Shown here in pieces: positions 52,563 through 62,525 of a stretch of DNA of 64,000 bases (positions are counted from its first letter, which is position 1; the number at the start of each line of letters is the position of its first letter). The notes beneath the pieces are model-generated. The model had not been told where the DNA came from. It did not search any database and saw only the letters and a program-made list of their open reading frames with translations. This DNA comes from Actinomycetes bacterium. GTDB taxonomy: Bacteria > Actinomycetota > Acidimicrobiia > Acidimicrobiales > Palsa-688. A program made the translations under genes and the position numbers. The DNA lies in contig JAKCDU010000002.1 in NCBI GenBank assembly GCA_021838445.1, forward strand, positions 98,012 through 162,011, written 5' to 3'.

Positions 52563-55500
52563 CGAAGCGACTGTCCCGCGTCGAACAGGTCCGACAGGGA
52601 GGTCACCAGCTGCGGCGGCACCGCCCACGACCACACCCCGTAGGGGATCCCCTCCTCGGTCGGGGTGAGGGGACCGGCCATGCCCCGGACGAACAGGTAG
52701 GCCACCCCCCCGAGGTGGGTTTCGGGTCGATAGTCGCCCAGCCGCCAGCGCAGGTAGCGGTGGAGCGCCACCACGTAGATGAGGGCTTGCAGCGGGTAGT
52801 GGCAGCGCTGCATCTCGGCGTCGAGGAGCGCCGGCCGGTAGTCGCCGACCAGGAGGTCGCCCGCCTCGCGTCCGAGCCAGTTGGTCTTGTAGTCGACCAC
52901 GTACCAGCGGGGCGGGCCCACGGGTGCCGCCCGGCGGAACACCAGGTCCAGGCTGCCGGTCAGGTAGCCGCGCAGGGCAGTGTCGAGGAGGGGATCGTCG
53001 AGGCGGTCGGCGTAACCGGACAGTCGGTCACCGGGACCGAGATGTCGGCGCAGGACGGCGCCGATGTCGGCTGGACGCACCTGCCCCCGGGGCCGGTCAC
53101 CCCCGGCCAGCGGGAGCTCGAAGCCGAGCTCGTCGATACGGTCGCCCCGCTCGGTCCCGGCCAGGGGAGCACCTCCCGCCCCCGGGCCGAGCGGGGTCGA
53201 CAGCGCCGCCTGCAACCCGTCGATGAGGACCGCCGGGTCGGGCGGCGCGCCTCCCCGGCGGGCACAGTCGGCCACCGCCGCCGCCAACTCGGCCCGCAGG
53301 TCGCCGGCGGCGAAGTCGGCCCGCTCGAGGACCCGGTGGACGAAAGTGCCCACCGCCGGACCGGCCGGCAGGCCGGCGAGGGGACTACCCCACGACCCCG
53401 ACCCCGCCGACCGTGGGCTCGGCTCGGCTGGGGTGGCCCGACCGGGGTCGGGGTCGGGTTCGGGTTCGTCGGCGACGCCACCGTGCTCGGGTTCGGTGGG
53501 CGCCGGCGCCGGCCGGTCGGCCCGGCGGATGGCGGCGGAACGGGTGTGGGCCGATTCGGTGACACTCGAGTAGGAGGACCGCCGCCACCGAAGGTCCAAA
53601 TCCCGGGTGAACCGGGCGATGGACAGGGGCGGCTGTACCCCACGCCCACGGGCCATCGGGGGAAGGCCACCGGCGGCGGTGCCGCCCGCGCCCTCGATGC
53701 TGATGAGACCGGGCGCCCGGGCCGCCACCGCCTCGAGGGCGGCGCGCACCTGGCGCCCGGCCGGCTCGGAGCCCACGTTGCCGACCCGGCCGGACCGCCC
53801 GTCGCGGGCCAGGAGCAGCCTGCCCACCGGGGAGTGCCGGCAGTCCTGGGTCCGGGCCCACCACGCCACCAGGCCGTGGCGGGCCCGGGTCAGGGCGACG
53901 TAGAGCAGGCGGAGGTCCTCGTCGCGCCGTTCGCTTCGAGCCAGGACGGCGTGGGCCTGGTAGCTGGCCTTCGCCGGTCCCGCGGCCACCGGACCGCCAA
54001 CGTCCAGGGTCCGCCGGTCGCCGGCTTCGGGGTCATGGAACACCACCGGCGGAGTGCTTCGCTCGGGCGGACCGGCGTCCCACATGTACGGGCAGTAGAC
54101 CAGGCCGAACTCCAGACCCTTGGCCGCGTGGACGGTGAGGACCTGCACCGCTTCGGCGTCGGAATCGAGGCGCCGGCTTCGGTCCTCGGCCCCGGCCTGC
54201 TCGTCGGCAACCGAGCGGATGCGGGGGGCCAGCCAGCCCCGCAGGGCCGCCGCTCCGAGCTGGCGCTGCGACGCCTCGGCGTGCAGCAGCTGGGCGACGT
54301 GACCCAGGTCGGTGAGCAGCCGTTCACCCCCGACGCCGGCCACCAGGCGTCCGGGGAGGTCCTCTTCCACGGTGACGGCCCGGTATAGAGCGGCCACCCC
54401 GCCCTGCCCCATGATCTCGGCCCACCGGTGCAGGCGGTCGTGCACCGACTCCCACACCGGGTCCGACGCCGAGGCCAGCTCGGCCCGGGTCATGGCGATG
54501 AAGGGACCGAGGGCCACGGCGGCCGCCCGCGACCGCGACGACGGCTCCTGGAGACCTTCGAGCAGTCGCAGCCAGGCCTGGGCTCCCTCCGAGCCGAGCA
54601 CGCTGTCGAGGCCCCCCACCACCGAGGCCACGCCGAGCCGACGCAGCGCGTCGCGCACCAGAAGGGCCTGGGCGTTGGTCCGGGTGAGCACCGCCACGTC
54701 CTGCTCGCGCAGCCTCCTCCACTCTCCCCGCTCGAGCAGCTCGACCCCGTCGGTCAGGGCCCGAGCGACGTCGGATGCCACGTCGGCGGCCACCCATTCG
54801 ACGAGGGGCGGCTTGGACAGCATCCCTCTGCTCGTAACCGCGACGCCCGCCTGTCGGTCGTCGACGAGCCGCCAGCGCACCGGCGGCTCGTCGACGCCGC
54901 GGCGCCGCATGCCGATCCCCCCGCGGTTGGCGGGGGCGCGAACCGAGCGGAAGGCGATGTCGGCGTGGCCGAACTGGGTGGGGTCGAACAGCGCCGAGGT
55001 GGCGTCGAGCAGCGCCTGGTCGGCCCGCCAGTTGGTGTCCAGGGTGAGCAGACCCCCAGCCGTCCGGGCGGCGGCCAGGTAGGCGTGGACGTCGGCCCCC
55101 CGAAAACCGTAAACGGCCTGCTTGGGGTCGCCGATCAGGACCAGACGGGTGTCGCCCCGGGTGAAGGCCCGCTCGAGAACCGTCCACTGGACGGGGTCGG
55201 TGTCCTGGAACTCGTCGACCAGCACGACCCGGAAGCGGTCAGCCAGGCGGCGGCACGCCTCCGGCCCCCGGTCGGGGTCGGCCAGGGTGCCGGCCAGTCG
55301 GAAGAGGAGGTGGTCGTAGGTGAGGAGGGACTCCTCCATCAGCCGGCGCCCGATCTCCCGGCTCGCCGCCTCGGCCAGCCGGCGCAGCAACCCGCACGGG
55401 TCGTCGCCGGCGGCGGGTACCAGCCGGGTGCCGGGGTTGCGGGTCGCCTCGAGGGCGGCCTGGCGGGCCTGGGCCAGGGTGAAGGGAAGTTCCTGCTCGG

Positions 55501-56044
55501 GGTAACGGAGACTGCGGCGCAGGTACAGGTCGTCGACGACTTCCTGGATGAGCTCGGCCGGATCCTCGAGCAGGGTGGTTCCCGGAATGGCGTCGCCGGC
55601 GGTGCCGAGACCGTGCAGGACCAACTGGCAGAACCCGTGGGTGGTGGCGATGGTGGCGGCGTCGAAATCGGCCAGCGCGCCGCCGAGGCGGGCGGCACGC
55701 TCGGCCACCACTTCGGCCTCCCCCGTGCAGAGTAGGTCGATGACCTCGTCTTGGCCGCCGGTAGGTGCCGTCGGCCGGCTCCCGGTCGGCCCGGCGGTCA
55801 GGACCCGGTGGGCTTCGGCCAGCCTCGACCGTACGCGGTCTCGGAGCTCGCCCGAGGCCATCCTCGTGAAGGTCACCGCCAGCAGAGCCGAAAGGGGCAC
55901 CCCGTCGGCGACGAAGCGCAGGACCAACGAGGTCAGGGTGAAGGTCTTACCGGTTCCGGCGCTGGCCTCGATGACCGTGACGCCGGCGGCGGGCAGCTCA
56001 CCGGCCGCCAGGAAGGGACGGGCGCGAAGTTGGGGGCCGGTCAG
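52559..56044 (-). CDS. recB: Exodeoxyribonuclease V subunit beta; probable CTG start
   Basis: A protein of about 1161 residues, helicase plus nuclease. Walker A is EASAGTGKTFTLTSLV, Walker B VLVDEFQDTDPVQW, motif V TVHAAKGLEFGLVY and motif VI LYVALTRARHG. The C-terminal nuclease has YVVDYKTNWLG. The natural N-terminus (TGPQLRARPFLAAGELP) has no ATG, GTG or TTG. CTG 56044 overlaps the recC stop as CTGA and has GGAGG 4 nt upstream, so CTG is my choice. A GTG at 56083 is the nearest canonical start, but it lacks a ribosome site and would overlap recC by 43 bp. The order recC-recB-recD is as in mycobacteria. Confidence 0.9.
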   Translation of the reverse strand: MTGPQLRARPFLAAGELPAAGVTVIEASAGTGKTFTLTSLVLRFVADGVPLSALLAVTFTRMASGELRDRVRSRLAEAHRVLTAGPTGSRPTAPTGGQDEVIDLLCTGEAEVVAERAARLGGALADFDAATIATTHGFCQLVLHGLGTAGDAIPGTTLLEDPAELIQEVVDDLYLRRSLRYPEQELPFTLAQARQAALEATRNPGTRLVPAAGDDPCGLLRRLAEAASREIGRRLMEESLLTYDHLLFRLAGTLADPDRGPEACRRLADRFRVVLVDEFQDTDPVQWTVLERAFTRGDTRLVLIGDPKQAVYGFRGADVHAYLAAARTAGGLLTLDTNWRADQALLDATSALFDPTQFGHADIAFRSVRAPANRGGIGMRRRGVDEPPVRWRLVDDRQAGVAVTSRGMLSKPPLVEWVAADVASDVARALTDGVELLERGEWRRLREQDVAVLTRTNAQALLVRDALRRLGVASVVGGLDSVLGSEGAQAWLRLLEGLQEPSSRSRAAAVALGPFIAMTRAELASASDPVWESVHDRLHRWAEIMGQGGVAALYRAVTVEEDLPGRLVAGVGGERLLTDLGHVAQLLHAEASQRQLGAAALRGWLAPRIRSVADEQAGAEDRSRRLDSDAEAVQVLTVHAAKGLEFGLVYCPYMWDAGPPERSTPPVVFHDPEAGDRRTLDVGGPVAAGPAKASYQAHAVLARSERRDEDLRLLYVALTRARHGLVAWWARTQDCRHSPVGRLLLARDGRSGRVGNVGSEPAGRQVRAALEAVAARAPGLISIEGAGGTAAGGLPPMARGRGVQPPLSIARFTRDLDLRWRRSSYSSVTESAHTRSAAIRRADRPAPAPTEPEHGGVADEPEPDPDPGRATPAEPSPRSAGSGSWGSPLAGLPAGPAVGTFVHRVLERADFAAGDLRAELAAAVADCARRGGAPPDPAVLIDGLQAALSTPLGPGAGGAPLAGTERGDRIDELGFELPLAGGDRPRGQVRPADIGAVLRRHLGPGDRLSGYADRLDDPLLDTALRGYLTGSLDLVFRRAAPVGPPRWYVVDYKTNWLGREAGDLLVGDYRPALLDAEMQRCHYPLQALIYVVALHRYLRWRLGDYRPETHLGGVAYLFVRGMAGPLTPTEEGIPYGVWSWAVPPQLVTSLSDLFDAGQSLR

Positions 56045-59000
56045 AGCTCCTCCACGGTCTCGTGGCCGAGAAGGGGATCCCACAGCCGGCGAGCCAGCCG
56101 CCCGAAGCGGTTGGGTTCGTCGGCAGCCCACCCCGGGCCGGTCTCGTCGGGAGCCGGCCGTTCCGACATCAACGAGCGGACGTCGGAACGGCGGCCGAAC
56201 ACGAAGACGTGCTCGGGCTGGTCGCACTCGCCCGGGATGTCACCGTTCGGCTGCCAAGCCTCCGAGCTACGACCCAGAAGCTGGTCCTCGGCCAGCGCGG
56301 CGCGCCTTCCTTCGGCCCAGGCCGCCGAGGCCGCGCAGACCAGGGGTAGGGCCTGGCGCATGCCCCGGTCGTAGAGGTCGGCGAGGACGCCGAGATGGGA
56401 CCGGGCCCGCTCGAGGCGGGCCTCGGCCGGCCCGGGCAGCGGCCCGAGGGACGCCACTGCAACCGATCCGGGCGCCCTTCCCCGCCCGATGCTGACGGCG
56501 CGGATCGGGCGCTCCGGCTGGTCGGCGGTCAGGGCGAGGAACCGTACCCAGGCGGCCAGACGGTGCTTGGGTGCCAGGCGGGAGTAGGTGCACTGAAGGA
56601 TGGTGTCGCCGCGGGTCTGGGGCACACTCCCCCAGAGGGTCCGCCCGCCGAGCAGCTCGACGCGCACCTGGGCGGCGGAGCTCGCAGCCGGGACGAAACC
56701 CCGCGCCGCGGCGGCGTCGCGAATGGCCGCCACCCCGGCGGCCACAGAGTCGAGCAGCCGCACGGCCAGCACTCCCGGCGGCAGGGTGCCCCTCAGACGC
56801 TCGGCGTCGACGACCGACCCGAGGTCGGCGCCGGCGAGGACCGACTCGAGCATCCGGTCGCCCAGGCTCCACCGCTCGAGCGGGTCGAGCTCCAGCGGGA
56901 GCCGGTCGTCGATCTGCTCGCTCCAGTCCCCGAGAAAGAGTGACAGGCGGGTGCGGAGGAACGCCCGCACCGGGTGCTGGGCGAAGGCGACGAGCGCCTC
57001 GAGCGGCAGTTCGGCCCCGCCCGCGTCGGGAAGCAGCCCACCTTCGTCTACCGGCGCGGGGCCCGACCGGGCGGCGGTCGCCCCCCTCAGGTGCACCGGG
57101 TCGAAGCTCCACGGCCCCCCCGGCAGCAAGGCGGCGTCCTCGAAGTTGCGGCCGTCGTAGGGCTGAAGGGGGTGAGCCACCACCACCACCGAGCGGGCCG
57201 GCCCCCCTCCGGGAGCGACGGCCATGGCGTCGATGACGTCCATCAACTCGGCGACGGGCGCGCACGGGGGCCTCACCCGGTTGGTGCGCTCGTCACGCCC
57301 GCAATAGGTGATCACCAGGTGCTCCTCGGCGGCGAGCAGCGCGTCGAGCAGCAACTGGCGGTCCTCCGACCTGGAATCGGGATCGCCGGTCCTCGGGTCG
57401 CGGCCGAGCAGGTCGTCGCCATCGCTCTGGGTCGGGCGGGGGAAGGCGCCGTCGTCCAGACCGAGCAGGGCCACCACCCGGTGGGGAACCGAACGCATTG
57501 GGGTCAGGGTGCAGATGGTGAGGTCACCGGTGCGGAAGTTGGCCCGGGTCGGCCTCCCCTGGAGGGCGACGGCGAGTAGCGAGCGGACCTCGTGGAGGGT
57601 CAGCTCGGGTCGGTGCATGTCCCATCCCGGGCGAGGGTCGCCGAACTGGGTCAGCACGGCTCGGACCTCCTCGCTCTGCCACGACTCGTCGGCGGCGGGG
57701 CGGGCCATCATCTCGGTGGCCTCGATGAGACCGCCGATCCACTCGTCCAGCGGATACGGACCCTCCAGCCGGTCGAGGGCCCACCCGAGACGGCTCAGCG
57801 CCTCGGCGTAGCGTCCGGCCAGATCGACCTCGGTGCTGGTCGTCTCGTCGTAGGGAAGCGACCCGGCGAAGGTGTGGCCGCCCGACGCCGACATGGCCAC
57901 CCCCAGCAGGAGGCGGTCGAGGCCCGCCGACCAGGTGTTGGCGTCGAGACCCTCGAGATGCCACGGCCGGCGGTGGGCGGCATCGAGGCCCCAACGAACC
58001 GAGGTCCCCGCCACCCAGCGCTCGATGGTGGCCATCTCCTCGGCGTCGAATCCGAACCTCCGGCTCACCGCCGGCCGGCTCAGGAGGTCCACCACCCCCG
58101 ACGCACTGACACGCGAGGCGGCCAGGTCGAGAAGCTCGGCGGCGACCGACAGCAGGGGGTTGGTCTGGCGCAGCGACCGGTCGGCCATCCGGACCCGCGG
58201 CAGGCGGGCCCCCTCACCTGAAGAGGAGTCCGCACCGGCCACGTCGAAAGCGGCGTGCACGAGCGGCGCGTAGGTCTCGATGTCGGGACACATGACGATC
58301 ACATCACGGGCCTCGAGGGTCGGGTCGTCCTCTAGCAGGTGCAGGATGGCGTCCCTCAACACCTCCACCTGTCGCATACGCCCGTGGCAGGAGTGGATCT
58401 GCACCGACCGGTCGGCTGGCTCGAGGACTGCCGGACCGGGTGCGTCACCGACGGGGAGAGGGTCGTCGGCCCGGACCGCCGCCTGGATCCGGCCGAGGAG
58501 GGTCGGCGGCGGCGGGGCCATCGGGTAGTGGTGGCTGCCTGCGGCACCGAGCGAGCCGAGGACCGACTGCATCTCCCTCGAGTCCCGCCCCCACGAGCGC
58601 AGCAGGGGGTGCCGGGCGAGCCGGGCCGCAGGGTCCTCGCCGCGCCGGGCCAGCGGACCCGAGGCGACCGTGGCCGCGGTGCGCTCCCACAGCCCGGCCG
58701 AAGGGTGCAGGACGAACAGGTGGACGTCTCGGTGGGCGGCGACGGCGTCGAGGGCCTGCAGGTGGGCCGCGGGCGCACGGGTCAAGCCGAACACCGAGAA
58801 CCGCTCCGGAAGGTCGAGCACCTCCGGCGTCGACCGGATCGTGGCCACCGCCGCGGCCAGACGCTCGGCCGGGCTCGGCTCCGCCAGACGGTGGCGCAGC
58901 AACCTCCACAGGTGGGGTTGCCATCCGGCCTCCCCCGCTGCGCCGTCGTCACCGCCGGCGGCCCAGCCGAGCACCATGTCGGGGCGGTACAGCGCGTAAC

Positions 59001-59475
59001 GCCCGAACAGCTCGGCGACGTGGCGGGCGGTGGCCAGGCGGCGCACCTGAGGGCCGGAGGCGCCCCGGTCGGCAAGCCGCGTCGGGCGGGGCGGCGGGGT
59101 GGCGGCGTCGAGGTGGCGGCCCAGGGCGCGCAGCGCGGGATCGTCGCCGTGAGCGTCGATCACGTCGATCAGCGGCCAGATCAGCCGCTCCGGGGTCCAC
59201 GGGTCGCCGGCGGGGTCGAGGTGGGCGGCCCGGGCGACGGCCCCCGCGGCAAGCTCCCACGGGTGGGGGAAGACCAGGTTGGCGCACACGCCGTCGGTGC
59301 CGCCCGGGGTGACGCCGAGGAGGTTGGACAGGCGCTGGGATATCCAGCGTTCGACACCACGGGTCGGCACCGCGACGATCTCCGGCTGCACCGGGTCCCC
59401 CCGCGCTTCGACCAGGATCCCTCCCAGAGCACCAACCAGCTGATCGGCCCGCTCGGCGCGGTGCACGATCAGCAC
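56041..59475 (-). CDS. recC: Exodeoxyribonuclease V subunit gamma
   Basis: A 1144-residue RecC protein, which has a helicase-like fold without an active ATP site and a nuclease-like C-terminal domain; in the complex it splits the duplex and recognises Chi. Matching segments are AVPTRGVERWISQRLSN, QIHSCHGRMRQVEVLRDAILHLLEDDP, VMCPDIETYAPLV and LLGLDDGAFPRPTQSDGDDLL. GTG 59475 has a GGAGAG ribosome site a few bases upstream. It is the first gene of the recCBD operon. Confidence 0.92.
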   Translation of the reverse strand: MLIVHRAERADQLVGALGGILVEARGDPVQPEIVAVPTRGVERWISQRLSNLLGVTPGGTDGVCANLVFPHPWELAAGAVARAAHLDPAGDPWTPERLIWPLIDVIDAHGDDPALRALGRHLDAATPPPRPTRLADRGASGPQVRRLATARHVAELFGRYALYRPDMVLGWAAGGDDGAAGEAGWQPHLWRLLRHRLAEPSPAERLAAAVATIRSTPEVLDLPERFSVFGLTRAPAAHLQALDAVAAHRDVHLFVLHPSAGLWERTAATVASGPLARRGEDPAARLARHPLLRSWGRDSREMQSVLGSLGAAGSHHYPMAPPPPTLLGRIQAAVRADDPLPVGDAPGPAVLEPADRSVQIHSCHGRMRQVEVLRDAILHLLEDDPTLEARDVIVMCPDIETYAPLVHAAFDVAGADSSSGEGARLPRVRMADRSLRQTNPLLSVAAELLDLAASRVSASGVVDLLSRPAVSRRFGFDAEEMATIERWVAGTSVRWGLDAAHRRPWHLEGLDANTWSAGLDRLLLGVAMSASGGHTFAGSLPYDETTSTEVDLAGRYAEALSRLGWALDRLEGPYPLDEWIGGLIEATEMMARPAADESWQSEEVRAVLTQFGDPRPGWDMHRPELTLHEVRSLLAVALQGRPTRANFRTGDLTICTLTPMRSVPHRVVALLGLDDGAFPRPTQSDGDDLLGRDPRTGDPDSRSEDRQLLLDALLAAEEHLVITYCGRDERTNRVRPPCAPVAELMDVIDAMAVAPGGGPARSVVVVAHPLQPYDGRNFEDAALLPGGPWSFDPVHLRGATAARSGPAPVDEGGLLPDAGGAELPLEALVAFAQHPVRAFLRTRLSLFLGDWSEQIDDRLPLELDPLERWSLGDRMLESVLAGADLGSVVDAERLRGTLPPGVLAVRLLDSVAAGVAAIRDAAAARGFVPAASSAAQVRVELLGGRTLWGSVPQTRGDTILQCTYSRLAPKHRLAAWVRFLALTADQPERPIRAVSIGRGRAPGSVAVASLGPLPGPAEARLERARSHLGVLADLYDRGMRQALPLVCAASAAWAEGRRAALAEDQLLGRSSEAWQPNGDIPGECDQPEHVFVFGRRSDVRSLMSERPAPDETGPGWAADEPNRFGRLARRLWDPLLGHETVEEL

Positions 59476-59505
59476 CGGCTCTCCACCATCACCCTCCAGC
59501 CGCCG

Positions 59506-60597
59506 TCAACCGGCGCTCGAACCTCCGGGGTCGGAGGTTATCCGGGGGATGTGACCGCCACCTTCGGTCGCCGCGGGAGGGATCGCCGCGACCGGTGGCT
59601 GGCGGAGATCGGTGGGGGGATCGAAGCGGACATCGATGTACTCCCAGTGCTTGAACTGGGGCGCTCGGGCGTAAGCGCGGTACACGGCCAGATCGGCGGG
59701 GGTGGGCAGCATGTGGTCGGTGAAGGGAGCCTTCAGGGAACGGGGCCAAAGACGGCGGTGCCACACCACGTTCACCTCGGCCGAGACCATGATCACCAGC
59801 GAGACCAGATATATCCAGGCGATGGTCGCCAGCACCACCCCGAAGATCCCGTACATGGCGCTGCCGTGGCGCACCTCGTGGACGACGTAACGGGACCCGA
59901 AAGTCTGCAGCACCTCCCACATACCCCCCGATATCACCCCGCCCGCCACGACGTCGCGCCAGGCCAGATCGACGACGGTCAGCACCCGGTAGGCCAGCGA
60001 GAACAGGCCGACGTTGATCACCAGGCCGGCCAGGTACCCGGCGAGAGTCAACCCCGTCCCCATCTGTGACGCGAGGCTCCCGGCGTTGGAGATGGCCACG
60101 TTGATGCCCGTCGTGACGAGGATCGCCGAACCGAGGATCACGAGCAGACCCAGGCTGCGGATACGGGACCGGATCGGGTTGGGCTGGTCACAGCGGGCCA
60201 CCGCGTAGATGGTGTTGAAGGCGTACTGGCTGGCCTGCATGGCGCCGAGGGCGCCGTAGATGACCCCGAGTAGCCCCAGCCCGACGCCCAGCCCGCTCCC
60301 CCTGAAACCGGCGATGTTCTGACGCAGGGTGTCACCGAGACCCGGCAGATCGGCGATCGCCCCGTTCTCGATCGACTGGCGCAGCGACGGGTCGCTCTGC
60401 AGGACGAACCCCATGATGCTGATGAACAGCAGCAGCAGAGGGAACAGCGAGACGAAGGCGTAGTAGGTGATCAGCGCGGCGAGGTAGGGGGCCCGGTCCT
60501 CGAAGGACTTGTAGAGCACCGCCACGACGAAGCCGACGGCCCCGTGACTCTTCTGGTAGGCGTCGAGACGCTCGGCCCGGCTCTCGGAGTCGCCCAC
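59506..60597 (-). CDS. YihY/BrkB (former RNase BN) family membrane protein
   Basis: A 363-residue integral membrane protein with six predicted helices. Family markers are AALITYYAFVSLFPLLLLFISIMGF (first helix), GVIYGALGAMQASQYAFNTIYAV, the turn DLAWRDVVAGGVISGGMWEVLQTFG and the last helix YGIFGVVLATIAWIYLVSLVIMVSAEVN. The function is not established; the old RNase BN label is wrong. GTG 60597 is chosen because TATAAG ends 6 nt upstream, which removes an earlier Pro/Trp-rich stretch. The C-terminal tail is Pro-rich and cytoplasmic. Confidence 0.9.
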   Translation of the reverse strand: MGDSESRAERLDAYQKSHGAVGFVVAVLYKSFEDRAPYLAALITYYAFVSLFPLLLLFISIMGFVLQSDPSLRQSIENGAIADLPGLGDTLRQNIAGFRGSGLGVGLGLLGVIYGALGAMQASQYAFNTIYAVARCDQPNPIRSRIRSLGLLVILGSAILVTTGINVAISNAGSLASQMGTGLTLAGYLAGLVINVGLFSLAYRVLTVVDLAWRDVVAGGVISGGMWEVLQTFGSRYVVHEVRHGSAMYGIFGVVLATIAWIYLVSLVIMVSAEVNVVWHRRLWPRSLKAPFTDHMLPTPADLAVYRAYARAPQFKHWEYIDVRFDPPTDLRQPPVAAIPPAATEGGGHIPRITSDPGGSSAG

Positions 60598-60603
60598 CGC
60601 TCT

Positions 60604-60609
60604 CTTATA
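60604..60609 (-). promoter_or_regulatory. -10-like TATAAG, leaderless start at 60597
   Basis: On the minus strand TATAAG is followed by 6 nt and GTG 60597. The last base differs from the TAnnnT pattern. Confidence 0.5.
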
Positions 60610-60736
60610 CCAGTCCCGCCGAGCGGCCCACGGGACCGGGCCCGCTCGCAGCGCGCCAGGGGGCGGGGCGGGGCACGGCAGGGAGAAGGGCCATGACGGA
60701 CTTCTTCCCATTCCGATCCGGACCGAGCCGGGTCCC

Positions 60737-60742
60737 TAATCT
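60737..60742 (+). promoter_or_regulatory. -10-like TAATCT, leaderless start at 60750
   Basis: TAATCT ends 7 nt before ATG 60750, matching the other leaderless candidates, and decides the start of the kinase gene. Confidence 0.55.
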
Positions 60743-60749
60743 CGGGGGG

Positions 60750-61541
60750 ATGGACGAGCCCGCCGCCGAGGTCCCTCTGTCGGGGGGAACGCTCAACCGG
60801 GTCGTCCGGGCCGGTGACACCGTGAGGAGATCGGCCGGGCCCTGGACGGCGACCATCCACGCCCTCCTGCGGCACCTGCGCGACGAGGGTTTCGGCCTGG
60901 CCCCCGAACCTTTCGGGCTGGACACATCGGGACGGGAAGTGCTCGGGTTCATACCGGGTGCGACCGTCGGCTGGTCCCTCCCCTGGCCTCAGTGGATCCG
61001 TTCCGACGACATGCTCCGCGAGGTCGGTCGGGCCACCGCCGAATTCCACCGGGCCGTGGCCTCGTTTCGTCCCCAGGGCGCCCCGCCGTGGCGATTCGGC
61101 CCCGCTCCCGTCGCCGAAGGCCAGATCGTCTGCCACAACGACCTGGCGCCCTACAACGTCGTGGTCGACCAGGGCCGTCTGGTCGGGCTCATCGACTGGG
61201 ACCTGGCCGGTCCGGGCCGTCCGATATCGGATCTGGCTTTCGTGGCCTGGCAGTGGGTACCCCTTCACGGCCTCCGGATCAGCTCCCTGATGGGATGGGG
61301 TGACGTGGACCGGGCAGCCCGCCTGCGGCTCCTGCTCGACTCCTACGGGCTCACCGAGCGCGAGGGCTTCATCGAGGCGGTGAGGGACAGGATCGGGCGG
61401 AACCGCTCGACCATGATCGAGCAGGCGGCCCTGGGCGACCCGGCCTACCAGGCCCTCGTGGATGCCGGCCACATCGCAGGCATGGACACGGCGCTGACCT
61501 TCATCGACGCTGAGGGGCCGGCCCTCCAAGCGGCCATCTGA
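60750..61541 (+). CDS. Aminoglycoside phosphotransferase-fold kinase
   Basis: A 263-residue kinase-like protein. The catalytic loop is VCHNDLAPYNVVVD (H-N-D with metal-binding N) and the DFG-like motif is GLIDWDLAGPGRP. The N-terminal lobe, with LSGGTLNRVVRAGDTVRR, is short. The family includes aminoglycoside, homoserine and other small-molecule kinases, so resistance should not be assumed. The ATG follows the TAATCT -10 by 7 nt. It stands alone between the YihY and VWA genes. Confidence 0.88.
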   Translation: MDEPAAEVPLSGGTLNRVVRAGDTVRRSAGPWTATIHALLRHLRDEGFGLAPEPFGLDTSGREVLGFIPGATVGWSLPWPQWIRSDDMLREVGRATAEFHRAVASFRPQGAPPWRFGPAPVAEGQIVCHNDLAPYNVVVDQGRLVGLIDWDLAGPGRPISDLAFVAWQWVPLHGLRISSLMGWGDVDRAARLRLLLDSYGLTEREGFIEAVRDRIGRNRSTMIEQAALGDPAYQALVDAGHIAGMDTALTFIDAEGPALQAAI

Positions 61542-61580
61542 ACCGTCCCGGTGCGACCCCCCGGTCGCGCCGGCCCACCC

Positions 61581-62525
61581 TCAACGGAGCACCTCCGCCA
61601 CCGCTACCGGCGCCTCCGAGGGCCGCGACAGGACTGCAAACCGGCCGCCGCCAGCGTCGACCAGCGCACGGCAGGCCCTCACCGCTTCCTCGTCGGGGTC
61701 GAGCGCCAGCACGTGGACGGGTACTCCCAGAGCCCACGCCGCGGCCGCCACGGGCCGGGGATCGGCCCCCTCGTTGGCCATGCCGTCGGTCAGGACGACG
61801 ATGTCGCGCCGGCCCACGGTCGCCAGCGCCACCTGGGAGAGGGCCGCTGACAGGCCAGCGGCCAGGTCGGTCGTGTCGCCGCCCCGCAGGGCCAGCAGGC
61901 GCACGAGGACCGAGGCCGGGGGCGAAGGGTCGCGGATGTCGCGCAGGACGACGGCCCGGGACCAAAAGGCCACCACGCCGACCTCGTCGAGCCGCCCGCA
62001 GCGGGCCGCCAGGGCTCCGGCGGTGACGACGGCGGTGTGCAGGGGTGCTCCCCCGACCGAACCCGAGGCGTCTACCAGCAGCACCACGGCCCGGCCCGGT
62101 CGCCGCCAACCCCGCCAGCGCAGGTCGTCAGCGGTCAGCGCCGAGACGTGCCCGTAGGAGCCGACCCGGTCCAGCGTGGCGTCGACGTCGAGGTCCAGGC
62201 CGTCGCCCCGTACCGGGCCGAGGCGCGCCGATCCGCCCGCCGACGACGTCCCGGGTCTCCGGCAGGCGGGAATGACCAGCGCGGCGGCCAGCTTGCGGGC
62301 CTCGGCCCGCAACTTGGGGTCGGTGGCCCGGGTCAGATCGGCGAGTAGGGACACCCCGGCGTCGAGATCTTCCTCGAGGGCCTGGCCGAGGGCCCCCTCA
62401 TCGAGGACACCGACCTCCGGCGAGACCTGCTCCAGGCGCTCGTGGCGACGTTTCATGTCGGCCCGGCTGACCGTGCTGCGGCCCTGCTGGCGAAGCAGCT
62501 CCTCGACCTCGGCGGGGTCGCTCAG
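61581..62525 (-). CDS. VWA-domain protein (MIDAS), partner of the MoxR ATPase; probable CTG start
   Basis: A protein of about 314 residues. The N-terminal 120 residues are helical and charged (MKRRHERLEQVSPEVG, TDPKLRAEARKLAAALV). The von Willebrand A domain has MIDAS residues DASGSVG, the threonine in GGDTTDL and the aspartate in VLTDGMAN. This resembles the VWA subunit of magnesium chelatase and CbbO-type partners of MoxR ATPases. No canonical start lies at the natural junction: CTG 62525 overlaps the ATPase stop as CTGA. The first ATG in frame is at 62456 and would drop 23 residues. Either start is possible; the CTG is favoured by coupling. Confidence 0.83.
   Translation of the reverse strand: MSDPAEVEELLRQQGRSTVSRADMKRRHERLEQVSPEVGVLDEGALGQALEEDLDAGVSLLADLTRATDPKLRAEARKLAAALVIPACRRPGTSSAGGSARLGPVRGDGLDLDVDATLDRVGSYGHVSALTADDLRWRGWRRPGRAVVLLVDASGSVGGAPLHTAVVTAGALAARCGRLDEVGVVAFWSRAVVLRDIRDPSPPASVLVRLLALRGGDTTDLAAGLSAALSQVALATVGRRDIVVLTDGMANEGADPRPVAAAAWALGVPVHVLALDPDEEAVRACRALVDAGGGRFAVLSRPSEAPVAVAEVLR

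Noticed and set aside
60750..61541. Antibiotic-resistance kinase.
   Set aside because: The fold is that of aminoglycoside phosphotransferases, but the family is broad and nothing in the context points to resistance.
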